Shown here: positions 1 through 11,800 of the stretch, one piece after another
Layout of the letters: each line of letters opens with the position of its first letter
Position numbering within the stretch: the stretch's first letter is position 1
NCBI GenBank assembly: GCA_035772785.1
Contig: JAOCPU010000010.1
Coordinates: 1-64,000 of the forward strand
Direction of reading: 5' to 3'
Length of the DNA stretch: 64,000 bases
From: Phlebiopsis flavidoalba
Lineage: Eukaryota > Basidiomycota > Agaricomycetes > Polyporales > Phanerochaetaceae
Translations under genes and position numbers: made by a program
Notes under the pieces: generated by a model
Seen by the model: only the letters and a program-made list of their open reading frames with translations
What the model was told of the DNA's origin: nothing
Database searches by the model: none

Positions 1-55
1 CAAAGAGACGTACATGCGCAGATCTAAGCGGGCGAACAAAGCGAAAAAACAAGTG

Positions 56-427
56 CTAAGCGCCTGGAAACAAACAATCACAGGCGTGGGCGTCCACGAA
101 ACGAAACCGAAATACCCACGGATATCCAAGCGGGACAAGTGACCTTGTCGTCACCGAGAGTGTGCTGAACTCGGAACCGTGTACAGTAGCCCCAGCAAGT
201 ACCATAATTATTTCATGCCCGAAGACGTACTGAAATGGCTGTACAATGTCGGTCAAGCCGTTAGTACAATAGCTCATAGGTTTCATGGCTCGGATGGTTT
301 GAACAACTTGCCAGTCACAAAGATGCAGGTATGAAAGACGCAGATGGACAGATAATAGCTTGGGGTGCTTGTATAGATATTTTTCCGGCTGTATACAATA
401 GACCATCACTGTAGCCTTGAACGCCAC
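56..427 (-). CDS. Hypothetical ORF, 123 aa
   Basis: Uninterrupted 123-codon frame on the minus strand at the left edge. I recognise no family. It has short hydrophobic stretches and scattered cysteines, but no clear signal peptide. It lies directly downstream of the DUF6533 gene on the same strand and could be an exon of a neighbouring gene or chance. It is kept only because it is long for this frame-broken window. Confidence 0.2.
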   Translation of the reverse strand: MAFKATVMVYCIQPEKYLYKHPKLLSVHLRLSYLHLCDWQVVQTIRAMKPMSYCTNGLTDIVQPFQYVFGHEIIMVLAGATVHGSEFSTLSVTTRSLVPLGYPWVFRFRFVDAHACDCLFPGA

Positions 428-485
428 ACCAGAGAGATGATAGCATGAAGTGAACGGCTCATTTAAGTAATCTAGTAAATGCTAA

Positions 486-2314
486 TTACTCCTGGTTTAT
501 CTCTGCTAACAAATCTAGCACGATGCCTGTTGTCATTGGATCATCGGATACACCCTCAAATTTAATCGATTCTCTCTTCTGTATCCCTTGAGTCATTTTC
601 GAAAGTGACTCAGATTCTATGGTCAGAAAGTCTATGTCTAGGGGGGGCTCCAAGGTTACCAATGAAAAAGAGATGGAGGGCTTTGTGTAATTGTCGGAGA
701 TGATAATTTTGGGAATGGCAGTTCAGCACTCCAGCACGGGTGTTGTGACATCCGAATGTTTCGCAGCTGCAAAATGAAATGCGAGAGAGAGATTGTAATG
801 AGCCTATTTTGGAAGTCAATGAAATGTCAATGGTATGGACCCTCTGTGATATCAGTCCACTGACGTGTTTACTATGTCCTGCGCGCCAGATAAGGCCTAT
901 GGATCACGAGTCAGAGGGTATGTCGATAAATTAATCAAGGAGTTTTACTAGCCTGGTTACGATGAAAAAAGTATACTCAAGCCCTCGAGTACAAAGAAGA
1001 TTCTACAAATCCGACGCGAAGGTTTAAATCACGTTAGTTGAAGTTATCACCGGGCCATTGGGATAAAAATTCTCACACAGAAAATACGGTCCCTATAGAG
1101 ACCGTCAACCATTACTCGATCATTTAGGAATCGTTAGGGTCGAGGAAACTTACCTTCTCGTAGAATGAGGAGCACTCAGCGATGTGCGAATACCTTCCTT
1201 CGCGAGGACCAGGCAGATTGATCGTAGCTTCAGCCAAGCCACCGTTAAAACGGCACATTCTGTCGCACATGATGATATAAGGCTTATCCAGACTAATGTC
1301 AACATCTTGGGTCAGCAAGTGTTTCATAGATAGTGGGTTTCATTTTTGGATAAGAATCAACTCACAACTTCAAGTAGATACGACACCATATGTTATTTAG
1401 TCTCGGACTCCCAATGATTAAGCCCGGAGAATACTCACAGGTCAGAGCTTTTCAAGACCCCAACCTCAGATGTAGAATAGGATTCACCCAACGGCACAAC
1501 CTCCAAATGGGGGTGGGACTGCTTGGAAGAAGAAACGTAGCGCTTAGAAATCTCACACAAAAACTCAGTATCAAATCACTAGTATATACCGTGACCATAC
1601 ACGATCAGTTTGGCAGTGGTAAATCCACTTACCGTGTTCGCAAGCGGATTCACAAGCCCGATGACAAGAACTGCAATTGATATTGAAAGGCGTCCGCCGG
1701 AATAAATATATATATTCCTATGGCAAAAACGCGTACAGCGGAGAATACTAGTGGACTAGTTGTCAGACTCAGAGCGCAAATGCTGATAGAAAGTACCGCA
1801 TTTGAAAATGACTAGGCCCGTACTTACCCGCAATGCTAACATAAATGCACAGGCTACATACTTCGCTAGCCCTCGTGACAACTGTACAGCTATAAAAATA
1901 TAAATTTGCTTAGCAAGCTGTTTTATCCACAAATGCAGCCCGATATCAAAACGCTCACGCCTGCAACCACTTAGTATGAAGCTTGAATTCATGCCAGTAA
2001 ATTTTAACTTACGAAGTCGGCCTGTGACTCTACGTGTTGATCCCAATTGTACAGTTGAATGAAGCTGAGACCTCTGGTGACTAGAACCATGTATCGGATA
2101 TGCAAAATATAGCCGTAGCTATAGATGGAGGCCGGCTCCAAAATGGAATCCAGTTCCTGCGAAAATGTAATGAAATAGTGATAGAAGAACAATGCTACAA
2201 CAGAGTATATCAGAGTGGTATCCTGTGAAATGCGCAGCCATTTTGATACTCACCTGTATTTGCGATCTCGAGATAACTTTCCGTCGTGCTTATAATGACT
2301 TCTGAGTATATCAT
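486..2314 (-). CDS. DUF6533-domain multi-pass membrane protein
   Basis: Fungal DUF6533 proteins are multi-pass membrane proteins of unknown function, mostly found as expanded families in Agaricomycetes. The start at 2314 opens a short exon ending in a GTGAGT donor (about 2250). The next exon (about 2192-2004) carries the signature pattern FYHYFITFSQELDSI, matching the family's YDYxLTLxxEI motif. Hydrophobic segments follow at about 1900-1830 (IYIFIAVQLSRGLAKY, ending at a GTAAGT donor after LALR) and about 1740-1660. A hydrophilic C-terminal tail ends in LLAEINQE and a stop at 486-488. At least one frame change is needed in the tail near 645, next to a run of seven G. The family call rests on the N-terminal motif plus the membrane and tail layout. 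The middle (1.6-0.8 kb) is poorly resolved. Confidence 0.5.
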
Positions 2315-2329
2315 AGACACGTAGGCCGG

Positions 2330-3240
2330 AATATGGACTCACAACTCCACCGCAACCAGTACCAAAGCCTGTTCAAAGGATGGCATATTCTGATCTGTTA
2401 CTTGAATAGGTTACAGCTTGAAGCGAGCATCCAAACACCAGTGGGTGATACCAGTAAGGTCAGGGTAAGGTCCGTTATATACCATTTCGTTACCGGGTTG
2501 GAACACGCCGATGTGTTGACCAATCAATAATCATATCTCATTTCTAAGGCCACAGATATTGCTAGAGTGGCGTAGCTGGCTATGTGTCACTGGTTGTAAT
2601 CCAGTAGCCCGGGATACTGGCCTGTAATTTAAATCAGACATTCATCAGGGAGTTCGAGATGATCAGCTACACGAGGAAACTAGGCGTTTAGTCATTGACA
2701 AACACTGCGAGCGCTGTCACAATTTTAAAGCCCGATGACCGCATTGCGTGCACCTTCAGAAATGGGACGCAATGGCCCCTCCGTTGTGTCAATAAACGTG
2801 GGGGTCGTGATCAAGGAACGCCCCCCTGGTTGGACAGTTGTAAGACCCGAATACTTGGGGAAGGCGGTGACAACGATCGTCAATGAGTAAGGCAACAAAC
2901 AGCTGATGAATGTCACGAAAACGCAACAGGACAACTGTAACCCTGCGGCACTTCTGTCATCTGTCTATGGGGTCAGGGTAGCAGCGTTAGAATCCCCACG
3001 TACCCTTGCTGTCCATGTAAAAAGCACGTGTATGTCTGCTGCAGCAGTCATGGATATAGAGAAAGATATGGAGATGGTAGAAAGAGTGCCCCGTCACCCA
3101 TGGCTCGAGAACATACGATATAGCCAACCTTGTATACAAGAACAGAAAAGGTTCCAGATACCAAATACAATACTTACGTGCTTCGACCCCCACAGAGACG
3201 ATTTGCGCGGAGACTACGTCTAGGAGCCTCACAGACCTCG
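2330..3240. other. Intergenic, no gene seen
   Basis: Only short open frames on both strands, none resembling a family I know. It probably holds the upstream region of the DUF6533 gene and the downstream region of the coiled-coil gene. Confidence 0.4.
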
Positions 3241-3272
3241 TCCCCACGCCCGACTTCCCGCCGCCTCATCTC

Positions 3273-6200
3273 TCACTTCCCCGCGGGACGGGCACATACA
3301 CGCCTGGCGGTGCCCTCTCCACCCCCTCCTCGTCGACTTCTGCACCGTCCAATGCAGCCGCCCAAGACGCGAGCGTTGGAAACAAGCTTTCCGCTCGTGC
3401 TTGCACTTGGCACCGGTGCAGCCACAGGTTTGCGTCGAGCGGCGCGGGGCGCAGGCGTCGACGCGACCGGAGGAGTACTCGACGCGCCGAACGTGGTGCT
3501 TGACTGTCGGAAACTCTGCATCCGGCGACTCAGCGCTTGCAGCACCGACTGGCGGTCCTGTCGTTCTGGCTCCTGTTGCTGCTGCTGTTCTGATGTAGGG
3601 GCGTTGTCCTCCTCCTGATTGAGGAATGTTGTGCGGATGGATGAGTCGGAGAGTCCGCGCGGACGAAGCGTGCGCTGGAGAAGCGTGTCAGGCAGCACAT
3701 CGCGCTCTTCGCCCTCAGGTTGAGCCCCATCGATCACGGCATCGACAAACTCGCGAGAGTTTCGCGTTCGCGTTTTTTGCGGCGTCCGCAGCGCTGCCCG
3801 CCCGGACTGTCGCGCCACCCGCGAGGTCATAACGCCTCCCGCCGAGCGTATTACTCCGCGCAGGCTTGGGCACAACTACCCACGGGTCCGCAGGTCCCGC
3901 ACGCGGCGCTCCCGCGAAAATGTCCATCACGCTCCTGGATGCGTCACCAGACGGCAGGCGAGACAGAGCTCGTGCTAGTGCTCGGGGGCGAGTGCAGCAC
4001 AAGCACGCACGGTGCCACTGCCCGATGTGACGGCTCGCGCGCCGCCTGCGCCTGAGAACTCGACGTTGACCGTCATTGCGCTCGCGGAAAAAAGAGCGGC
4101 CTCACGCTTGGGCACAATGCGCGGTGGTGGCCGGAGTGGACCACGGCTTATGGGGCGGGCGGGCGAGAGAGAGTGCACGTGCGGCTGCGGTTTCTTCTTG
4201 GGTTCCACCGGGCAGCCCGAGAAGTTTGGAGAGTGGGGCAATCCATCCGGCTGTTGTTGCACCGCTAGATGATGCCTCGGCGTTCGCGTTCGCGGCTGCT
4301 TTCGATGGGTGCAGAGCCATGTCGCTAACCTTTCCTGCAACAGTTGGGTCGAGAATGACATCGTTGAGCGTGACGCGCAGTTGGCCGAGCTCGGTGAACA
4401 TGTCCTTGAAAGAGCTTAAACAAAGCGCGCAAGTCGCGCCGCGTGCACGTTGTCGTGATTTTCTCGTCTTCCAGCCACGCACGGAACTGCGTCCGCAACG
4501 CGTTGCTTTCTTGAATGACGCTATTGACAGTAGAATCGCGAGAGGTGAGAGACGTCGCCTCCGCGTAGGTTTTGTCTCTTCAAAGCGTGTTGTCAAAGTC
4601 AACGCGTCTGCTTGAACCATCCGATGGTGCAATGCGGCGACTCGCTCAATTAAGACACCAATAACCGAGGGGTTTGCATCGGCCAAAGTCGATGAGTCCG
4701 ATTGGCCATCGTGGGAGGAAATTTGATCGCCCGGGAGACGAGGTAATGGAGAGTGAATGTAAGGGCTCGCAGGCGACTCCGGTGCCATCTGTCTGCACGG
4801 CCCTGGAACGAGTGAGGAGGAGGAGAGATCTAACGTGCTGGGGCCGAACAGGAGATTCGGGTTCATCGGTTTCGTCGTCAGGGGCATCCAATTGTCGTAG
4901 TCGTGAACGTGTGCGTGTGCTTGGTCGTGAGGCTGATAATCGTGATTCAACGCCCGGCGAGAGAGGACGTCGGGTGCTGTCAGGGGTAAGCGGCTCCTAC
5001 AAGAAATATGAGTGACACGCGCTACAAACGCTGAGCAGACGTACGAAGCCACGTCTCCGAGAAACGTTCTGAGCTATTGGCACGACGCTCCGTCGAAGGA
5101 CCAGCCTTCGACTGCATGAACATTGAATGTAAATTTGACGTAACGGGAGCGGGTCCCGACGTGGAAAGGTGACGCTAGGGTGGTCGCATCGTCGAATATC
5201 GAGGATCCGATGCTTTCATGGTGTCGATGCCTCGGCACAGAGGTACTCCTCGCTCGATGCTCGACAATCTCGTCTTGTAGCGATCGGAGGTCTTCTCGCG
5301 CTTCGCCGACGTGAGGAGGTTCCGCAGTTCTGCATTCTCGTCGTTTCAGGGTTTCGTTGTCAGCGACGAGAGACTCCAGCACTTCGCTAACTGGGCTGTC
5401 TTCCGACGGATGCGTGAGGCGCCTGCGAATTGTCTATTTACACTGAACTTGTAAGACGAACGGAATACGGACGTACCAGCCCTTGGAATCTGCTGAATTT
5501 TCTCCCGAGCCTCACTGAGGATATCCTCTGATAACCCTCGTCGTTGGATACGCTGAGCCTCCATTTCTTCTTTAAGACGTCCAACTTGCGCCTGCAACTT
5601 TGCTACAAAACAGCGGTTCCTTTGATGAGAACGACCATCGCCAGAGGGGGCTTGCCACCCACCGCATTTCTCTTTCAAGGACGCAATTCGGCTCTCCGCC
5701 AGTTTCGAAGTTTGGAGTGCGCCGTTGCGCTCTTGGTGCATATCGTCCCGCTTCTTGCACAGCGCGGCGCGCAAGACGAGAGTCAAGACCTACATAACGC
5801 GCATTCTGTGCCGACAAGTGCCCAATCTTCTCTTTCGCATGCTTCAGCTCGTCAAGCGCGTTTTGGTGTGTGAGGTCCACGAGCTCGCTGTTGACCAACG
5901 CTTGGGATAATCGCTGTACACAGGAACGTTCATAACGCCGTCAGGCAAAGACACTACATTGAGAAGCACACGGGTTGCGCACCTTTTCCAGTAACGGCGT
6001 TCTAAGGCGCGAATGCCCATGAATAAGTAGCCGGTTCAGCGGCGGACGGATACACACAACCTCGCGGAGCAGATCTGCAACCCGCACATCGACTTCCTCC
6101 TGCGAACGTCTGCTGACCAAATCCCCCGCATAGTCTTGAAGGCTAGAGATACTAGACTCTAAGGTACCTGGCTAGCGTTTTCAAGCCGAGTCTAAGGTTT

Positions 6201-8534
6201 ACACGGGAGTAGAAGACTGGGTTCATTGACCGACCTCGTGTCTTCGCACATAGGCCTCGTGTCGTTCCAAAAGGCCTGACCAACCTCTGCGCAGCGCTTT
6301 ATGAGAGCGTCAGGTCCGAAGACGGGCGGGGGGGAAACAAGGCAAAGACGCACCTGCGCTCAGGATCAGCCGCTGCTCGAGCTTGCTCTTCACCACCGCC
6401 CACGCCTTGCTCGATTCGCAGTCTTTCCCGCCCACAGCAACAAGAAACAGCATGGGGCGGCTCTGGTGACGGTACACGTGAGAAGTTGGAAAGTGCGGCG
6501 GTGAGGTCGTCGATGGTAGCGGCAGCTTTTGCGCAGGCTGCTCGGCGAGTCGGGCGTCGCGGGGCGTGAGGACATCGCTCGGAGTGGAGGGGAGGTGCTG
6601 TCGCCACTACGATTTTATAGGGTGCACAATGAAAGCCTCGTTGTTGCAAGGTGTGGTCTGCTCTGACCTGCATGCAGACGGGGTATGGGAGGCGGGTGGT
6701 GGGGTGAAGCAGACCACGCGAAGTGCAACCGCGTCGGGTAAGCTGCGCGTTTGACATGGACGAAACACATTTCATGACCAACATTTTCGAGATACCAGCC
6801 GCAGTCCTCTACATAATAAGAAATATAATGGAATAGAGTAAAAATAACAACCATTTATATAGCACACATGTTAAGCAAGTAGGTATTAGGAGTACCGTAG
6901 GCATTACTGTGTCGTAGATCCAGAAGCCACACCATCCGCCCTCAAGCCCTATTTAAATACTATGACAACACCGAGTGGGCGGCCCACACAAGGGAGAAGA
7001 AGGGAAATCGCATTACCGGTCGAGCTGGGCGGGCGAGTCATTCGATGATCTTCGCGACCAGCGCGGACGTCCACACCGGATCACATCTGCAGGTCGCGAT
7101 CCTGGACAAATTTGTAAAGTGGTTGACCAGTGCCGATGACCCATGTTGTATTCGTTGAGAGCTGCAAGCTGATGAACGGGTCGACACATTGTGTTCAATG
7201 ACGGTGCCGAGTGTCGAGGCCCAAGCGCGGCAAGCCGTACGCAACATCGAGGAATGTTCGGGGATCGTTCATGGCTACTCGGAAGACATTGGACGCTCAG
7301 CAGCGAGAATAGATGTGTTGGAAGAATTGGAGAATGCGTCTTTAATCTTGTCTTGGAGGCATTCAAATCTTGAAAGGCGTCAGATAGATAATTGAGAAAG
7401 TGACAATGTTTACTTAACGTTGGCAGAGATTGTCTCTGGGCTAGCCCATCGCACGATGGTGGTCCCCCCGTGCGATTCTCTGACAAGACGTTGAAGAGAA
7501 GCTTCTGTCTCGATGTCATCGCCTGGGCAGCGAGATGCTGAGGATGGCGGTGATGAAAACGAAACGCTGCGACGAATAGAGAGCTGGTGTTATCGTTCGT
7601 GCGCCGAGGAGGTTGAAGGGGATTCTGGACAACGGGTCATCCTCGTTCTTCGTCGCTTGTGGGATCTGACCTCATCCCGCAAACCACAGTGCGGTCGGCT
7701 TTGAACGCGTCCTCGAGCAGCGCCTTTGAAGGAGTTGTGATGGAAGTGGGTAACGACAGCGGAGCCGAGGGCGATGAAATACGCCCAACGGGCATCACAG
7801 GGCATGAGGGCGTACCAAGTCCACCATCTGACTGCTGGGGTGGTGGTCATGTTCCGACACAGGATTGTACCGTTTTATCATTGCCGTAAACGAGACTACG
7901 TAGCGCCGCGTGCTCTGCGTGCTCCTTCACGACCGCGGTCCTCAATGCCCTGTGAATATGTTGTTGCGGCGAGTGCGAACGAGAAGCTTTGAAGCGCCCC
8001 ACACGACCCCCCCATCCCCAACGTCCCCGAGGGTTGAGGACATTGTCGATTTGGTTTGTTGACCTCCTCCAAGCTGACGCGCCCGGCCAAGAGAAGAGCC
8101 CACCTCGACGCCTGATTTCCTTGAACAACCCTTGCGTGTGAACATGCGCTCTAGCGAGGTCTGCAGTAGCTGAATAGCCTCTTGGTACAGCATGATGTGC
8201 CCCGGACTGGATGAGTGCCACCGCCAGCCAAAACAACTGCGAGAGGTATCGCGAGTGTGGCGGGAGTACGGGCGACCACCTTGCGCGATACTCATTAGAC
8301 TAAGCTGAACTGACCATGACCGTGGGATCCGACGCGTCGTTGTGGTGAGGGATGAGTCGTGCCGCCGACGCTTGAGTGCGACAAGCATTTGGTACAGTAG
8401 GTCGTCGTCTCGACATCTGAGCTCGCTAATATGCTGAGAGTCACAAACGCCCGAGCTGGATGGCAGGGGAGACTTGGGAACGCGGACGACGTGACCAGTC
8501 CCATCCATCGACGAGCGCGCCAATTGTTCAACAA
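3273..8534 (-). CDS. Conserved basidiomycete coiled-coil protein (unnamed family), frame-broken
   Basis: Minus-strand multi-exon gene of unknown function. Likely N-terminal exons (8.5-6.0 kb) contain helical, charged stretches such as LYQEAIQLLQTSLER (about 8.2 kb), LLEDAFKADRTVVCG (about 7.7 kb) and VVKSKLEQRLILSAG followed by a GTGCGT donor (about 6.35 kb). From 5.9 to 5.2 kb runs a clear coiled coil (NSELVDLTHQNALDELKHAK; KLQAQVGRLKEEMEAQR; LLESLVADNETLKR). At 4.8-4.3 kb lies the best patterned block: LIERVAALHHRMVQADALTL, then NSVIQESNALRTQFRAWLED, then KDMFTELGQLRVTLNDVILD. These sit in different frames; for example one extra base near 4408 separates KLF from KDMF. The C-terminus is low complexity with a Gln run (about 3.58 kb) and stops at 3273. 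The split from the upstream IRA gene (8.53-8.89 kb) is uncertain. The 5' half could belong to a separate gene. Confidence 0.5.
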
Positions 8535-8892
8535 ACCTGCAAAGTCGATGAGCGATATATCACAGGAGGATCTCGCGACATAACCCTTTGACGGGGGCCA
8601 GCGAGGGTTCGCAGGTATTTCGCTCGAGGTGCGTCAGAAGCCCCGGACAGCGAACTCCAATGACCTCTCGAGACATTTGTCCGTTCTTGTGGAGGATCGG
8701 TATATGGCGCTAATCGCTCGTGGGACCTCTGTCGGGGTGTCGGGGGGCGAATCAGACCAAATAGTTTGAGGATGTCAGCACTGATCGCGAACTCGTCCAG
8801 AGCAGAGCCTGGGATTTTCTGGTGCCCCCATATTGCATCGCCCTGCGCTGCTCTTGGGCGAGAATCAGGTTTGCGTGCAGCTGATTGGACGA

Positions 8893-11800
8893 CTATCCAT
8901 ACACGGACGTGCTAGGGTACAAGCTTAGCTGTCCGGTTCCAAAGCAATCAGTGCTGACGATGTGCGCACAATTCTGAGGACGAAGATCTGCAGAATGGAT
9001 GGGGTTCCGCGTTGGAGATCGCTCGCCATGAGTGCCAGTCGCGAATGAGACAGGCGATCTCATTAACAGTCGGGCATTACGGTCAAGACTTCTCGAGTCG
9101 GTTTTTTGTGTGGGATGTCTTGCCAGAGTACCTGGAAGTGGGTATGAGTAAACTTCTGTCACGTATGGCAGACAATTTTGAGGGATACACAAACGCTCTT
9201 TCTCGGATTCTGGGCCAGTACACGACCTCGGACGTGTAATTTGATCGCAACGCCGATATCGTCGTCTGCGACAATCTCGCACCGCTGCGACCCCGATACC
9301 ACCATCTACTGCAGACCGCATGAGCTCATCAACGACCCTTCGACGCGCCTCCCCCCCCCCCCCCCCCCTGTTGACACCAGCATAGCTGTTCTGCATCTCC
9401 AATCTCGCGCCAAATGTATCTTTGACCCACAGTATAGACCTAGCGGATTCATCAGCCCCCGGCAGGAATGGAAAAATGTAGCGAACCACGAGAATACAAA
9501 CATCTTGATCGCCCACCGTGAGATCGATTAGACAACGCACACAATCCCGAACCTTGGTAGTGGAGTGGTCGTAAAGCCGGTTGGCTGGGTCACAGTGAAC
9601 TGGGGAAGATTGCGGACCCAGCGGTCTCTCATGTATGTGCACAGCAGGTAATACGCTGTGCAACGTTGGCCTTGTCCATAAACGTTTGCGACTTCTTGAA
9701 TGAAATCTACGGGTCATGTGAGGGGCGAAGGCTGCGAGTTTCTCGCTAAGAATTGAGATACAAATGCACGTTTGCGCGACCGGGTACAAAGACGGCTGTA
9801 AAATGCGAATGAATTGACGGTGTCGCTAGAACGAGTGGGACACCATACCTTTTCGTCGGGACGACCGGGCTTCCCTTCAAAAGTCCAAATAGGTGCGACA
9901 CCGAAGATAAAAGCTCGTAGGACGCGACTCGAAGCTCTTCGTTATCGCTACCAATATTAACCATCCCGATTTGCAACAATGATGAATGACATTCGATAGC
10001 TTCTTGAACCGGTCTGAGTTTGATGGTTGAACTGTCTTCATGCTCCCTTTGGCGACCCTCACACTCTGAATAAATGGTTAAGTATTTTCTGATATATTCA
10101 CGTATGACACACGCTTACCTGGAACGATCTCATCTCTCTCTACGAAGTGAAGTAGAGCGTACTACCATGCCGCGTTTTCCGTATTATGAATTCATACGGC
10201 TCCTTGCCTGTGGAGACATTGTACACGTCACTGATGTCCCCGAGAGAGATAATCTCCGTGGCTCTCGATGAAAGCGAGTTGCTGACCGGGGTTGCTTTGA
10301 GCTGTTTTCTACTACTGTTAGATGCACCCCACAATCGGTGTTTTCTTGCTCACCGCAGTAATCCTCAGGTGAGTCGATGTCACCCGTAGCGTGACGGGTA
10401 TACGCATTGGCGAATTGTGGCTCATATAGACGTCCTTGAACTCCTTATCCGAGTCGTTTCTCCTGCTCAACTATAACAATGTCAGGATGAACATGAAGCG
10501 CTCGATATTCTCAAGCAGCTTACAATCAGGGTGAAGAGACGGTAAGACTGTCCCTGGCGGGATAATTGCGGAGCAATTCTGAGGTCTTAGTATGTATCGT
10601 GTACCCAGACCGCCAACGAGGCGCCTGAGGATTCATGTTAGGTAAGGTCATGTATCCAGTTATTGAACTCACCGTCAGTGATATTGTAGAGTCGGCGCAT
10701 ATACCTCAATGCCAGCGCATTCGGCATTAGCATTCTGGCCATCTTGAATCGCTTACGAAGGTCAATCGGAACCAACTCGTAAGCGGTTTTCAGCCAGTGA
10801 ACCGGGATCTGGAGCTCGACGTGAATGCTGTCCATCAAGGACGATGTCGAAGTCGCCGATCCCGATATGTTGGTGACATTAAAGTCTGATGCAGAGGCCC
10901 GTCAATACTACTCTTTGAGAGGCATGAGGTCACTAGCCTTGAAGATGTAGTACAGTAGATGTTCCATGTCTAGAATTTCAACGTCGAGTTCAGACACTGA
11001 CAGGGACGAAGACGGCCACCCCATCATCCTGTGGAATAGATCCTAAGAGCTATTTATCGATGAATCGCGGACAACTCACTGTTGGCATAACAGCCGGTGC
11101 GAATAGAGGGCTTAAAGACGTCGTATCCCGGTAGTGGTAGCGTTGCATGAGCTCCTTGAACTCTTTATGATCTTCACTGGATGCCTTTGACGGTTCAGGA
11201 ATGATGGATATGTGGTCGTTGTCGACGAGGGCAGTGCAAATAGAGTTCCACAGCTTCTTTCCAGCGCCAGACGTAAGCTCGTCGTCGCCACCTTCGTCGG
11301 GCTGGAGTCGTACTGAGCAATTCCTTGCCAACTTTGTCAGCGTGCTTATTGAAAAACCGCTGCAGAACTATTGCGTCGGTCTCGTCAACGGTGTGTCCAA
11401 CCACTCCTCGTGTCCGTCTTCAGGTGGAGTGTATTTCTAGGTAATCTGTAAGAGTCTATCTCTTTGGCTTGCAATTACTAGACCCACGTTAATCTCACTG
11501 AGATACCGAGTGACGTTCACGATGTTGGCCCTGAGGAAGTCGTTTAGGGGAGTCATGTGTACTTCCTTGGCCGAATAATATATTATTGGGCCAGATTTTG
11601 CATGATCTTGGCAATGTGTCCATGAGACCGCGACGTAGGACAGGGGTCGTTGGGGACCTCTGGACATCGACGAGACCAGGGGTTGGACTATAGCAGGGGA
11701 AAATGAAACTTTCCCTTCAGTCAGCTTGTGCCAATCTTTGAGAGTGATGATGCCCTCACCGAAGGAAGATGAAGGCGCCCAAAGTTTTGGAACTTTTGCC

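Noticed and set aside
2560..2640. tRNA-like arm (ACTGG-TTGTAAT-CCAGT, anticodon GTA)
   Set aside because: The five-pair arm and seven-base loop fit, but there is no T arm with a TTCRANY loop and no acceptor pairing in the flanks.
3130..5015. Long plus-strand frames (for example 162 and 179 codons) opposite the coiled-coil gene
   Set aside because: They mirror GC-rich codons of the minus gene and carry no patterned motif; the conserved blocks are all on the minus strand.
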